Of a stretch of DNA of 64,000 bases, positions 11,078-22,016 are shown one piece after another; positions within the stretch are counted from its first letter, which is position 1, and every line of letters begins with the position of its first letter. The stretch lies in NCBI GenBank assembly GCA_015680685.1, contig MNCI01038323.1, positions 1 to 64,000 on the forward strand. The letters run 5' to 3'. The notes under the pieces were generated by a model, which worked only from the letters and a program-made list of their open reading frames with translations, was not told the origin of the DNA and did no database searches. Source of the DNA: Gnetum montanum. Taxonomy: Eukaryota; Streptophyta; Gnetopsida; Gnetales; Gnetaceae. Position numbers and translations under genes: made by a program.

Positions 11078-13087
11078 GACTGAATGAAAACTCATCCTCG
11101 AGTTCCTTACAAAATATTGGGAAGGTATGGGATTATTGACTTGAATGAAAATAATGGTGAATGGGGTGACACGTGAACGGCTGAATCATTACAATACATG
11201 ACAATATTAGTGTTCATGACTACAAGAATGAACACTATACACATTTGACATCCAGCCTTATTTGGCAGCTGAGAAAGAAGAGAGAGAGAGAGAGACAAAG
11301 AAGAAGATGTGTTGCTACTGAAGCCAGGATTGCACCTTCCGTTGTCCATACATAACTGCATCATCAATCTTGTTCCTTGTAGAACTATTCCAGCACTAGC
11401 CCATCCTAAGTGTTTTCTCCAGATGTAGTCCATTGTTGTATGATTGCCATATGCACACAAAACATAGTCACATATGATCAAGGATAAGTAAATCACAATA
11501 CAGTTGATACCTTTCCTCGGTGTAAGGTCCATTGGTTGAGTTGTGATATGGCTAATATGAATTTTAGAGATATAACATTGGTGATTATCCAAGGTGTAGG
11601 GGTTAGGAGAAAATTGAAAAAATTGAACTAGGACCCCCTTGACTAAGAGCGATCCTCCGATAGCGATAGAATGGAAAAATATAAGGAATAAGAAATATGG
11701 AGAAAAAGAAACAATGGCAACGCTGATAAAATGGATGTTAGAGGTGGAAATGAACAAAATAAATATGGATTGCAACAATGTTTAAGGGAAAGAAGTTAAC
11801 TGATGCACCAATTAGAAATGCCAGTGGGTCCTCCCCAAAGTAGGCTCATGCCCTTAATGCCTTGACAATCCCACATTCAAAGAGTCCGTAGGCTCTGGAA
11901 ATGTCATTTGGAAGCAAGAGTTAAAGTCTTAACCACAAGATTTTACCAACAAGAACATAATGCATCAACCAAAATATAGACTACTAATACAGCTGGCAAT
12001 GAGGTGGAAAATGGAGAAAGAATGATGAGGAGAAGAGAATGGAATGGAGTCCCAAGAACAAGGTGGTGTACAACCCCTTGTGTATTTATGGTTAATGTGA
12101 ATTAGTAGATCTCATTCCAAATATAGTCTCACACAATCCACATCCAGTGAATTCACATTAATACACTTGGCCAATCCATCCACTTGAAGTAGCAAGAATG
12201 CTTCCACCAAAGAGTCACCACCATTTTGAAGAAATAAGGAAGCAAAAAGTAGGAAGCGAGAAAGGGCCTTAGTTAGAAGGAACATGTTTGAGTTCCATAA
12301 TGAGTGCTTGTAGCCTAGATGATTATTTTGTCTAAGGGGTGTGCTTTGAATTCTCACTGTGTTTTTTTTCTTTGCGTGAGAGCCACACCATGCAAAGACT
12401 TATTATTTTTATTAGCTCAACTTCCCAAAAATGGAACAACGCCGAAATGGTAAGGAAAACTCAAGAAGACAACATCCAAGAACCCAAGAGAATGGCCAAC
12501 AAAAATGCATCAAATCCCCTTTAAGTCACACCCTTTTCAATCCTTGAGTCCTTCCTCAGTTTTAGAAGTTCCCAGTCACCAATTTGTTGATAGTTTTATG
12601 ATTTAAAGAAAGGGACTTTGTACATTTCCAAGCTAAGAGAGACCATAGAAATTTATGAATGCATGGATGACATGGACTCATTGTCTGTTATATCCAAAAA
12701 ACCATACCTTAGTATCAACATTATAACTCAAAGGTAAAAACCAAACATTAGCAATCAATAGAATACAGTTCATACCACCACCAGGAGCACTTATTAGGTG
12801 GAAAACCTAACAACGTAAAAAAAAAACTATAAACAAACAATCATACAAAGAAATGAAAAATTATCAATGATATTGCAGAAAAAAACAAGAAAATTCAAAG
12901 AAATTTGTAAAACAAAAATATGTAAGAAAAAAAATTATAAAGGAAATGAGGGCCTCAATTCATCAGCAGAGGTGGCCATCTCCCCCATGACTGAGTTGGA
13001 AAGGGGAGATTCAAAATAATGAGCAGGGTCATCCCTTCTTAGAGGTATTATGTGCACTAACCATCTAGATTCATGGTAAGGTTTGGT
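11078..13087 (-). other. ATH1 copy B, noncoding tail
   Basis: Closely similar to 3376-5343 throughout. The AG microsatellite is shorter (about 11276-11307). A 223-codon open frame at 11107-11778 is an accident of this noncoding repeat: it has no domain and is broken at the equivalent place in copy A. Confidence 0.7.
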
Positions 13088-13860
13088 CTATTGCACATTG
13101 ACAAACAACATCTTATTAGAGCGCTTGTTTGAATTTTTTAGGAATTTCCAACTTCCCCCAATTATTGTTTTCAGGTTAAGGTTTGGAAGTTTGCGACGAA
13201 CCTGCTCAAGTTCATCTATGCTTTCGATGTAAGCACTAGTTATTCCCTCAGTTAGTTCCATGCACATTTGTGAGTTGTTCACTTGATTAGCTATTAGCCA
13301 CTGGGTATCTCTTTGTCGTGTGACTGCTACATACAGGCACTTTTGTAGGTTAAGATCTTGTGCACACCGGTTGCATGTAGGTAATGTTAAACTTTTCCCA
13401 ACCCATGATTTTTGCATGCAATTGCACCCTGTATCACTGTATGCAATGCATGGAACCTTCTTCTTCTCAATCTTCCCAAAAGTATTTTCCTTAGATATTT
13501 TCAGGGAAAGATCACAGATTCCTAGACATGCATCTACAGTATTTAGCCATGCCCTTCCCATTATTATTGGGAAGTCCCCTTTATCGTTATTTACTTGTAT
13601 CACTAGGAAATCAGCTGGGTATGACCACCGACACACAGTTGTAACGATGTCCTCCACTAGTCCCAAGGGAATAGTGATGGACTATTTGGCCAGCTCTAGT
13701 CGAATATTACTCTTTCTTAATGGAGGTAGGTTCTAGGCTTTGTACATCTCTTGTGATATTATGTTGACTCCAGAACTTGAGTCTAGAAGAGCTTTACATG
13801 GTTCATTCCCAGTGACTTGGAGATAGATTAGAGGGCTTCTAGGATCAGAGAATTTCCTGG
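13088..13860 (-). pseudogene. pro: ATH1 copy B aspartic protease
   Basis: Homologous to the copy A protease, with the second block DFPIIMGRAWL intact. The active-site motif is also DSS rather than DSG (about 13770-13790), so the glycine-to-serine change predates the duplication. A stop near 13680 splits the frame, where copy A is open. The same deletion of RT, RNase H and integrase is present near 13140, followed directly by FVNVQ-type tail sequence. Confidence 0.78.
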
Positions 13861-14028
13861 GAAGGTGGCCCACCTTAATCTAGTCAGTAACGACATGGGT
13901 TAACATAACCGTATGCATTGAACTCGGTGTTTGGTTTGAAGGAAGCTCTCAGAGGTTCAACCTCTTGTGGTTGTGAGGGCTTGGTTGGACTATTGGTTCT
14001 GAAGAAAGGTCATATCTTTATACGGTTA

Positions 14029-15840
14029 TCAGAACCAACAATGGGTTGGGTATTTACAGCCCTTGTGGCATTGCGTTGCTGCGGTTGAGTAGGGATAAGG
14101 TAACCATCGGGGTGCTTGTTGTTTATTAAATCGTGGGTTGAGTGCATACAACCCAAACTCTTGTACATGTGAGATTACNTCTAAAAGAAGGAGTTCTAAA
14201 ATACTCACAAGGTTGGTAGTAATGCTGTGGTGTAACATGACCAACAGAGTCACGTGGAGAGGTTGGATGCTCCACGTAGTAGCCATATGGGTCTGGTTGC
14301 CGATAGGGGTATTNCTCTTCCATGCTTTCTCTCTTCCATAGCTCACTTTCTTCTTTGGCTACATGCTCTAGCAATTTATGGATTTGATGAGACCTAAGCT
14401 TCGATAACCTTCCTTGGGCATATGTCCCAAGGGTCCTTTTTGTTTCATGCCTAAGTCCATCTATGAGATGGCGTAGTTGATCCCGCTGCAAATAACCATG
14501 GCCAGGGCAACGATGTAACAATGTGTAATAGAGGCCCATGGTAGCATCCAAGGGTTTATGATTTCCTTGCTTCCATCCTTGGATTTTCTTTCATAGGTTA
14601 GACACTCGGGAGTACGTTTGGTACTTATCATTAAACAGTTCTAACATTGTACTCCACCTCCGAATGGATTCTGGTTCTAAGGACCGGTACCAGCTTTCAG
14701 CTTCTTTCACTAGTGTTCTTGGGAACAACTTTAGTTTTTTCCATTCACTTTCTATGTTCTGCAAGGCACATGCATCGTGGAATGCTTGTAAATGATTTTG
14801 AGGATCAGCATTGTATCCCCCCTCAAACCGTGGGATGTTATTCATGTCTAACCTCTTGATCCTACTATCTTTTTGGTGCCTTGTGGGAACTTTGATGGAC
14901 TCCATTATGTCTAGCATGCTTCTAGTTGCGAGTAGGGGTTCTTCATGGTCATCTCGTTCATAGTGTCTATGGTGTCTACGCAGTTCCCTACTCTTCCTTC
15001 TTCCATGCCTTGATTCCTTAGAGTGCACTAGTCCTCATTCTCAACTGTCTCATCGATGTTTTTCACTCTATTTACCTTTATCCTCACATTTGGTTTTCTT
15101 ATGAATGCAGTTGGATACTGAAGGAGAGGATGAATGTGACAATGAAGGTGAAGAAGTAAGAGAACCATCACATGATGGTGTTTTCTACCTTCTCTTTGGT
15201 GGTTTCGGCCACGATCGTGATCGCGATCAAAACGTCCACCCTTCTCATATGGTTGTGTTCCTTCTTCGAACACTTTGTGTTCATGGGTATCAGAACCAGG
15301 GTTGTGAATCATGAAGTGTAGGTTTTGATACACCACCTCCTGACCATCGTTAGGAGGAGAAACATCATTTTGTGGGGAACCTGTTGAAGAAGGTTAACCA
15401 CCCTCAATTTCGCTCAAGACATGTGAAGCATTATGGGGCCATTTACCCTTCGAGGATGTATGCTATCTCTCCTGTTGCAAATCCCTTTGACATTGTGCTT
15501 CTATGGGATGGTAGTCCCTTGTGTCATGATTGCATGCAACATATTCTATGTACAAAAATGACATGCCTATTTGTGAGAGAGCACGAAGGAGCATGTTGGG
15601 AACTGATCGATCTGGAGGCAACACTATGTTACCTTCCAAGTATCTGAAACACAGTTGTTCATCTTGATGGAGAATAAAGGTAAAGTCGAGTACATACTCA
15701 TTGTGATGAGTATATACCACACAAAATTTTTGAAAAACTGGTTGATCTTGAATATGTGTATTATGCCATCGACTGTTTCTTGTGTTAGTCCTAGGCGGTG
15801 AAGTGCTCTTTTGTGAAGAAGAAGAAATTTTTGTCTTGTT
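14029..15840 (-). pseudogene. gag: ATH1 copy B Athila-type gag
   Basis: The equivalent of the copy A start codon is ATT here, so initiation at that site is lost. The N-terminal frame (15463-15720 and 15028-15336) shifts near 15028 into MHSKESRHGRRKSREL, the same shift as copy A. The capsid block SWYRSLEPESIRRW lies at about 14680 and CPGHGYLQRDQLRHLIDGL near 14450-14510. Single Ns at 14179 and 14314 enclose 134 bp that match copy A in the same orientation, and sequence equivalent to copy A 6642-6811 is missing at the second join, so the short form may reflect assembly rather than a real deletion. The left part (14090-14178) retains gag sequence related to ATH2 that copy A lacks. Confidence 0.75.
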
Positions 15841-15954
15841 TGTTGTGTGATTTACCGTTGTCTTATCTTCTCTTGATTAACCCTAAGGGTTCATTCTAGC
15901 GTCCGAATGATATGAATGATTTCCTATGTTCTACGTAGCACACAAACAACTAAG

Positions 15955-15972
15955 TCCCCGACAATGATGCCA
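15955..15972 (-). promoter_or_regulatory. Primer-binding site, ATH1 copy B (tRNA-Asp, decayed)
   Basis: Minus strand reads TGGCATCATTGTCGGGGA, one base from LTR C. It is a further-decayed version of the tRNA-Asp complement, with transitions at CpG-type positions. Confidence 0.75.
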
Positions 15973-15973
15973 A

Positions 15974-16781
15974 TGATGAGTGGCAAGGTACCCCTACACT
16001 CAACCATACGAATATGAGTGTTTCACGCATAATCTGGTCGAATTGCAAGGACTAAGTGCTTACATGCCTTAATGAAACACTCAAGGTTAATCAATCATTG
16101 TCTTCCCAAACTTGTATTTTCATGGTTGTATGGTTAAGTAAGCTTGAGGTATATGATTTTTATAACTTTTATCTTTTTAATGTCTTATGCTAATAGGGAA
16201 AGGTAAAGAGAACTAAGTGACTAACTTATATTAACTATTCACTAACTAAGTTCTAATTATTCCTAACACCAATATCCATTCCCACTTTCCACACATCTTG
16301 AACCAGTGCAACGCTACTGGGACTACCAAACGCTAATCATTACTGGGTTACCAAGCGCTACACACATGCTCGAAGTGGTCGTATTGAGTGTACTTAACTA
16401 GGAGAGTCAAAGGTTGAGAGAGAGATTAATTAACTAGGAATGCATTTAAACATTCAAAAAAAATTAATTACTATTTAGCTTAATCTGTATGCTACAAGGT
16501 TTATCATAAATTTTTTCTTTATTGTCGTACACAAATGTGTGCTCAGGTACAAATTTCTCGAATAAAGATCCGTTCACTCTATGACTCCTACTACGGGCAC
16601 ACGGGAATTATTCTAACTCTGGAATGGTAAAACTTCAAGTGTTTAGCTAAGGTTCTAAGTCTAAGTATCTTTAACAAGGGAAGCTACCTCTTATTTATAG
16701 AAGATGAGGTAGGATGCGATATCACGTACGCGATCTCGCGTGGTGGATGCGATATTGCATACGCAATATCGTGGCTCATCA
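15974..16781 (-). repeat. LTR C of ATH1 (outer 5' LTR)
   Basis: Ends TGATGAG and GGCTCATCA. TATAAATAA is present near 16688-16698. Its promoter-proximal end differs from LTRs A and B: the CACGTGG box is replaced by CACGTACGCG-type sequence and an 8-bp stem palindrome GATATTGC-ATAC-GCAATATC lies at 16751-16770. Confidence 0.9.
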
Positions 16782-16786
16782 CCTTC
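16782..16786. repeat. Right target-site duplication of ATH1 (CCTTC)
   Basis: Identical to 2558-2562. Confidence 0.85.
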
Positions 16787-18114
16787 TCTCCACCTAAGTT
16801 ACAATATCCTTTTCTACTTTCCACTCCTATACTACTCATTAGGGTTCTCATTTAGGTCCTAAAAGGAAGAAATGTCAAAAAAGAAAGGAAAAGAGAAGGA
16901 ACAAATAAACAACCAGCCTATAAAGAACAAAAACAAGGTCTCATTCTAGGATGCATCAAACACAACTCATGCTCTTGCTGCTACACTAACTTCTTATACA
17001 TAAAATATTGTTCCTCTTACACTAATCACTAAGGATGCAACCCCTAGAAATAAATCTTTGCCTCAAATCATAGTTGTGATGAAATCAAAGGGAAAAACCT
17101 CTTTTTCTTTGATCTCATCTCAACTTCCAAGGAACACCATTTGACATTAAAGGAGCTTATAAAATCCATCATAGTACCAACAAATATTCAACCTCATGTC
17201 CATACCAACTCATTAATGCTTAACTCCCCACACTATAAGGCTAGCTATTTGGTATTTAATAAAGAAAACATTATGACACATCCTATGAAGGATGTTATGT
17301 GCCAAATTTATACCTACAGCATGATACAAATCAAGAAAAATCAGTAAGTTGATTCCACTATAAAGATAGAATTCATCTCCATGTCCTATTTTTTAAAAAA
17401 CATTGCAACCATACTTGGAATCCTAAATCTTGGAATAAAAGCTATTCCTATATACACCTACCCAGAAAACAACTCCAAAATTTTATAGCTTTAGAGGGCT
17501 TACAATATCAAGGAGAAAAAAAAACAACTCTCTCATGCTTATAGAGAAAATTTACTTCTAGATAAGGACATATACATCATCTCCATGGTATGCCTAAACT
17601 GAGTCTCATCTTTTGTGGCCCATTGATGCATAATTTTGAGTGAAAGATACTTTGAAAACCTAGCTTATCTTTTCTTTCTTAAAATTAAGTCAAGGTTCCA
17701 AGAAAACTAGTCTAAGAAGAAGATCTTGTTGTTTTCATGTCTCATCCAAAAGTCATGCAAGGATGTAGGAATTACATAATATAGAAATGACACTATCAAA
17801 AGGGTCTGAAAAATTTCATTATCAAAGATCATGAAGGTTATACCAATGCACAAGAACCAAGAGGTAAAACCACCTCCAAACATTGAGGTTGTAGCCATGA
17901 GCACCTCTATAGTGATAATAACCTCAACTTCGATAATTATCATTCCAGCCATAGGGATCACAAGCATAAAATCAAGGCATCAAGCACTAGTATTGAGGCA
18001 TATGTGGATGGTTTGGATGTATTTCACGTTGCCATGATCTATCTTTAAAAGATATCTTAGGTCATGAATTAGAGATAACCACATGTTGCAAATCTATTTA
18101 CTATTATAGGGGAC
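16787..18114 (+). pseudogene. E0 gag-protease linker and start of ORFX-like region
   Basis: This resumes E0 after the ATH1 insertion. At 17099-17167 one frame reads FFFDLISTSKEHHLTLKEL, resembling the SLYDLVMTSMAHHEAF linker that precedes protease in TAT1. A protease proper cannot be shown, although VDSTIKIEFIS near 17350 sits where its active site would be. At about 17731-17800 the frame reads FSCLIQKSCKDVGIT*Y, clearly related to FPCLIQKLCKRGGISCY in the ORFX of ATH2. No RT, RNase H or integrase lies between linker and ORFX, so E0 is either pol-deleted or of an unusual order. Many stops are present. ATH2 interrupts it at 18115. Confidence 0.5.
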
Positions 18115-18899
18115 TGATGAGCAACGAGTATACCCTAAGCCCAACCATACAAATCACTAGTGTTCACTAAGAAATCTGGTCGAATTCTATATACTTTAGC
18201 TCTCCAAATACACTAGGTCTAGGCAGTGAATATTAAGGATGCAATCGTTGTCTTCTCAGTTTTACTTGTGAAGTGCAAGTGAATGGTTTAGTCTAAATGA
18301 GACATGATTTTAATCATTTTATGTTTTATCACTTAAATCATCTAAGTGCTAAAGATAAAGTAATTTGAATGTTACATAATCTAGTAATTAACTAATATCT
18401 TAAATAATCCTAACATAAGCATCTGTTCCCATTTATCGTACACATCCTAAACAACATTGCAACGTTATTAGATTACCAAGCATTAAGTGCTACTAGGATT
18501 ACCAAATGTTAATGTATGCTCAAAATGGTCGTAATTATGTGCTTTAATTAATCTCTAATTAATTAATTCAATACATTAAAGTAAATTTCTCAAATAATAA
18601 ATGTATTTAAAGTAAACATTAATCTATTTTCAAATGCTACAAGGCTTATGAAAAAATCTTTTCTTTATTGCCAGTCACACCAAGGTGCTCAGGTACATCA
18701 ATGTTTGAATAAAGATCTGTATACTTCTCACTCCTACTACAGGCACTTAGAAAATATTCTAACTATTAAACAAATAAAATTCAAGAGCTTCGCTAAGACA
18801 ATAATGAATTAATTTCATAAATGTGACTGCTAAGTGCATTTTTATAGGTAATGATTGATACTACATCGATGAGGTCACATCAAGGAAGACACTTCATCA
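18115..18899 (-). repeat. LTR D of ATH2 (3' LTR)
   Basis: Ends TGATGAGC and CTTCATCA. Minus-strand TATAAAAA lies near 18840-18848. Compared with LTR E it keeps about 75 bp around 18330-18405 that E lacks, and lacks the 76 bp present in E at 30968-31043. Confidence 0.88.
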
Positions 18900-18908
18900 T
18901 ACCCCCAC
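18900..18908 (-). promoter_or_regulatory. Polypurine tract of ATH2
   Basis: Minus-strand TGTGGGGGTA abuts LTR D and matches the ATGGGGGTA of ATH1 in its G-run and ending. Confidence 0.7.
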
Positions 18909-19140
18909 AATTGGATAAAAACTCATCCTTGAGTGAACAAAAGAAGGAACAAGTTCTTTACAAAATTTTTGGAAGGTGTGAGATTATTAACTAACTACAA
19001 AAATACAATTAACACAAATAAACACTAAATGCCCAAGTGTATAGATTTACAATCTTTACAAAATTTTTGTATTCATGACAACAAAATTGAACATTCAAAC
19101 AAAAATTTTCAGCAGAATCCCTCTAATAGCTTGAAGACAA

Positions 19141-22016
19141 GGAAGGAAATCAGATAGTCCTAGATGGTGGAGGCTCCTGAGGTTCTGAAGGACCTTCTCC
19201 TACTTCTAGTGCATGAAATTATTGAAGCGGTGGTTGTGGCTATCCTACTATAGCTACAACTTCTGGTGAAAGATGAAAAGAATCTAGCAATGCTTTAATC
19301 TTCTCCTCTTTACTCTTGGAATCATACATAGTCCTCGCAACATCACTAATGTGTGATAGTATGGGAACATCCGAAGGATAGGCATTGTTGAAAATAACTC
19401 CTTGACATTGACAGACCAAGAAATGAACTATTTTTATTCAATGTTGAATGCCTTGAGTGCATTCTGTAGCTCTTGGTAGTCATTCATTCTTTTAGCCAGG
19501 TTCTCTACTATTAGTCTTTGATCAATGAATTTTGCCTTGCAAACCTTGAGTTTCACATTTGTCATCTCAAGCTTCTACTTGGTCTCTTTATGGTGCTTGA
19601 TCTCTACCTTGTACAAAAGGTATGAGTTGGGCACTTACTTCTTCAGCTTTGACCTCAGTCTTTCGATGGTCAACATTGCTAGGTTTGAGTAATGAAGGTT
19701 GGAAAGCTCCATGTACTTCATCAGCTCCTTGATCTGTAACTCCTTGAGATGGATTTCAACCTTGTTGTATGTGTTTAGTCCATGAAAGATGGGCTACCAT
19801 ACATCTTCTCCTTCCTTGAGCTGTTAGAGGACCTCATTCACCTTTGCCTTCACTAGTTAAATGTGCTTTTCATTTATCTCCTTTTACAAGCCAACCTTAT
19901 CCTTGTAATGGTTCTTAACCATTTTGAACTTTAGGGCCTTGTTCTTCTCAGCGGTAATTTTGACTGCCAACTTCTGGTGAAGGGCATGAACCTCCTCCAT
20001 CAAGAGATTTTGATTTTTTTCTACCAACCTCCTTAGTTTAGTGTTCACTTTGGCAAGTTGCTTCTACAATTATTGGATGAATTTAGCCATTTATTCTTTC
20101 TACATCTCAACATTTCGCAGGTGATGGTTCTCTTAGGTTAGCCTTATGTTCTCCTAGAGAACCTCTAGTAAGTACTTTTGAATGTTGTAAGCAATGGCAT
20201 TAGCTAAAGATTAGTTAAAGATTACTGAATCCTTTGTGTACTCAGCCTCTTAGAGATTTTGCTAAACTTGTTGGATAGCTTCATCTCATGAGACTACTTG
20301 GCTAAGTATAGTGGGATCAGCAAGGTAGGATCCAAGTTTCTCAACTTCTGTAAGCATTAAATCTCAACTTAGGCTATTTCCAATTGGGCATTGGCAATGA
20401 GAACTTTTCCCTTAGCCTTAAGCAGCTTTGAATGGTTTGCTGAAATGATTTCTGGGATATCAAAGATATTCAAAATCAATTTATCGATTCCTACTAGTGG
20501 GCCCAATAATTCTTTGTGCTAAGCTACACTGACTCTTCCACTTGGTACTCCTACAAACACCTGCATGTCTCTAAGTGTATCAACATTTGGTATAAATGCC
20601 ACAAGGGAATTGAGTGCATTAGTAACTTTGCTAACTACCACCTCTATCACCATTTCTTGTCCTTGGTACTACATCACTAGAACAATTTCCCTGTTTCCCT
20701 CCTCCAAATGTACCAAAAATGTAGTGGCATTCCAAGAGATTTCTGCAAATTTTTGCTATTGAGAGAAGGATTTCATGCCTCTCAAGAACTAAGATTTGAT
20801 CTCATAGGCACTTGCATTCATTAGGCAAAAGACATTGGCATTGAACCCTTCATCCTATTGATGGATCGTGCTACTTCATTAAGATGACTCAACATTGGTC
20901 TATAGATAAAGGGTTCACCACCACTTCATCCTACCTACTACTGCTATAGGAGTTGCTCACAGAGCTCAAGCATTTGCTCAATAGTAATGTGGGACTCTAG
21001 TTGTTTACTCATGAGTGGGTGGTGGTGGTAGCTACTCCTTTTAGATCATCTTGGTAGGGACCTTGTCCTTCATCATTTCTACCCAAGAGGTGAAAGGAGA
21101 ATGTTTGATTGCATCATTAGAGTAGCAGGAAATCCCTCCCCTTTTGCATAATTTTTGAATGAGACATGGAAAGGGGAGTGCCTTTCTTCCATGTTCATTT
21201 TCTTTAAACCTCTTCTCCATCTCTAGATAGATTAGCTATGAAAGTTTGNTAGACAAATGTAACAAGGCCTCTTCATGAGGACCTTGAAGTGGAATCNCAA
21301 AGAAGGTTGTGATCTTGTTGGACCTCATTTTCAATTAAGTTGATAGGATGCCATCTTAAAGTATGCATGCTTTGCCATCATAAGTGCACCAAAATCCTTA
21401 TGATCAACACCGTAGCACCATCAGACTCACTTTTTCTTAACCTCAGGATCCGCTTGCATTGATATCTCTACTAAGGTTGCTCTAATTTCTAGTAAACCAA
21501 GCACCTCATAAATGACATTCATCGAGTAGGACATAAAGATGTCCTTGATATTCATTATGGCATCACCTTGCCTATTGTTCTAGAAGAGGTATCTTTCCCC
21601 CATGTACCATTCTCCCCTAGAAGTGAGAATGGGCCACATGGGGAAAGTCTGGAGTTGTGTTTTGACATCCTGTAGGGAAAAGTCTAGGAAAGATCTAAAT
21701 ATCTAAAGTTTAGTTCAAGAAGAACTATTTTTTGGATCTTCCTAGACCTGATTTTCCTCAAATAGGCCTCCGTCAAAGTAACCTCAAGGTTACGTCTAGG
21801 TCTAGGTGTCTCATCTTGATGGGACTGCTCTACTTTAGCTTCTAGAATTTGTCGAACAGATTCCACTTCAAGGTCCTCATGAAGAGGCCTTGTTACATTT
21901 GTCTCTATTGCCTACTCCTAGGGCTACTCCTATTAGTTCATTCTAGTTGTAGGCTACTTACCCCTTGGTTGGGATGGTCCTCCTTCTTATGGGTGCTTTG
22001 GTCTTGGTGCCATCTA
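19141..22016 (-). pseudogene. ATH2 ORFX, coiled-coil-rich additional ORF
   Basis: Function unknown. It lies between integrase and the 3' LTR, where Athila elements often carry an extra, sometimes env-like, ORF; I see no signal peptide or membrane segment to support env. A likely start is MAPRPKHP (about 22011). The N-terminal third includes LEVTLTEAYLRKIRSRK (about 21730-21790), then FMSYSMNVIYEVLGLLEIR (about 21480-21540) and FPCLIQKLCKRGGISCY (about 21115-21165), reminiscent of plant mobile-domain-type proteins. The last third is Lys/Glu-rich heptad-like sequence such as LMKYMELSNLHYSNLAML (about 19685-19735), predicted coiled coil. Stops are mostly TAA or TAG where CAA or CAG would fit. 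Ns at 21249 and 21297 enclose a likely artefact. E0 carries a homologue on the other strand. Confidence 0.6.

Larger units (their letters stand above)
2563..16781 (-). mobile_element. ATH1, compound three-LTR Athila-like retrotransposon
   Basis: Three direct LTRs of about 0.80 kb separate two internal regions, all in minus orientation. Each LTR starts TGATGAG and ends CTCATCA or GCTCATCA. Primer-binding sites complementary to plant tRNA-Asp and ATGGGGGTA polypurine tracts sit at the expected edges. Both internal regions encode gag and protease but no RT, RNase H or integrase, so the element could only have moved with enzymes supplied in trans. Lineage assignment to Athila rests on the tRNA-Asp primer, the gag CPGHGY-type block and a protease ending MGRAWL. 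The whole 14.2 kb is bounded by one CCTTC duplication and sits within E0. Copy A carries a later solo LTR. Confidence 0.88.

Noticed and set aside
11107-11778. 223-codon minus-strand frame
   Set aside because: Lies in the noncoding tail of ATH1; the same region of copy A is interrupted and no domain is visible.
19141-22016. Env-like gene in ATH2
   Set aside because: Position fits Athila env-like ORFs, but no signal peptide, transmembrane segment or cysteine pattern was seen.
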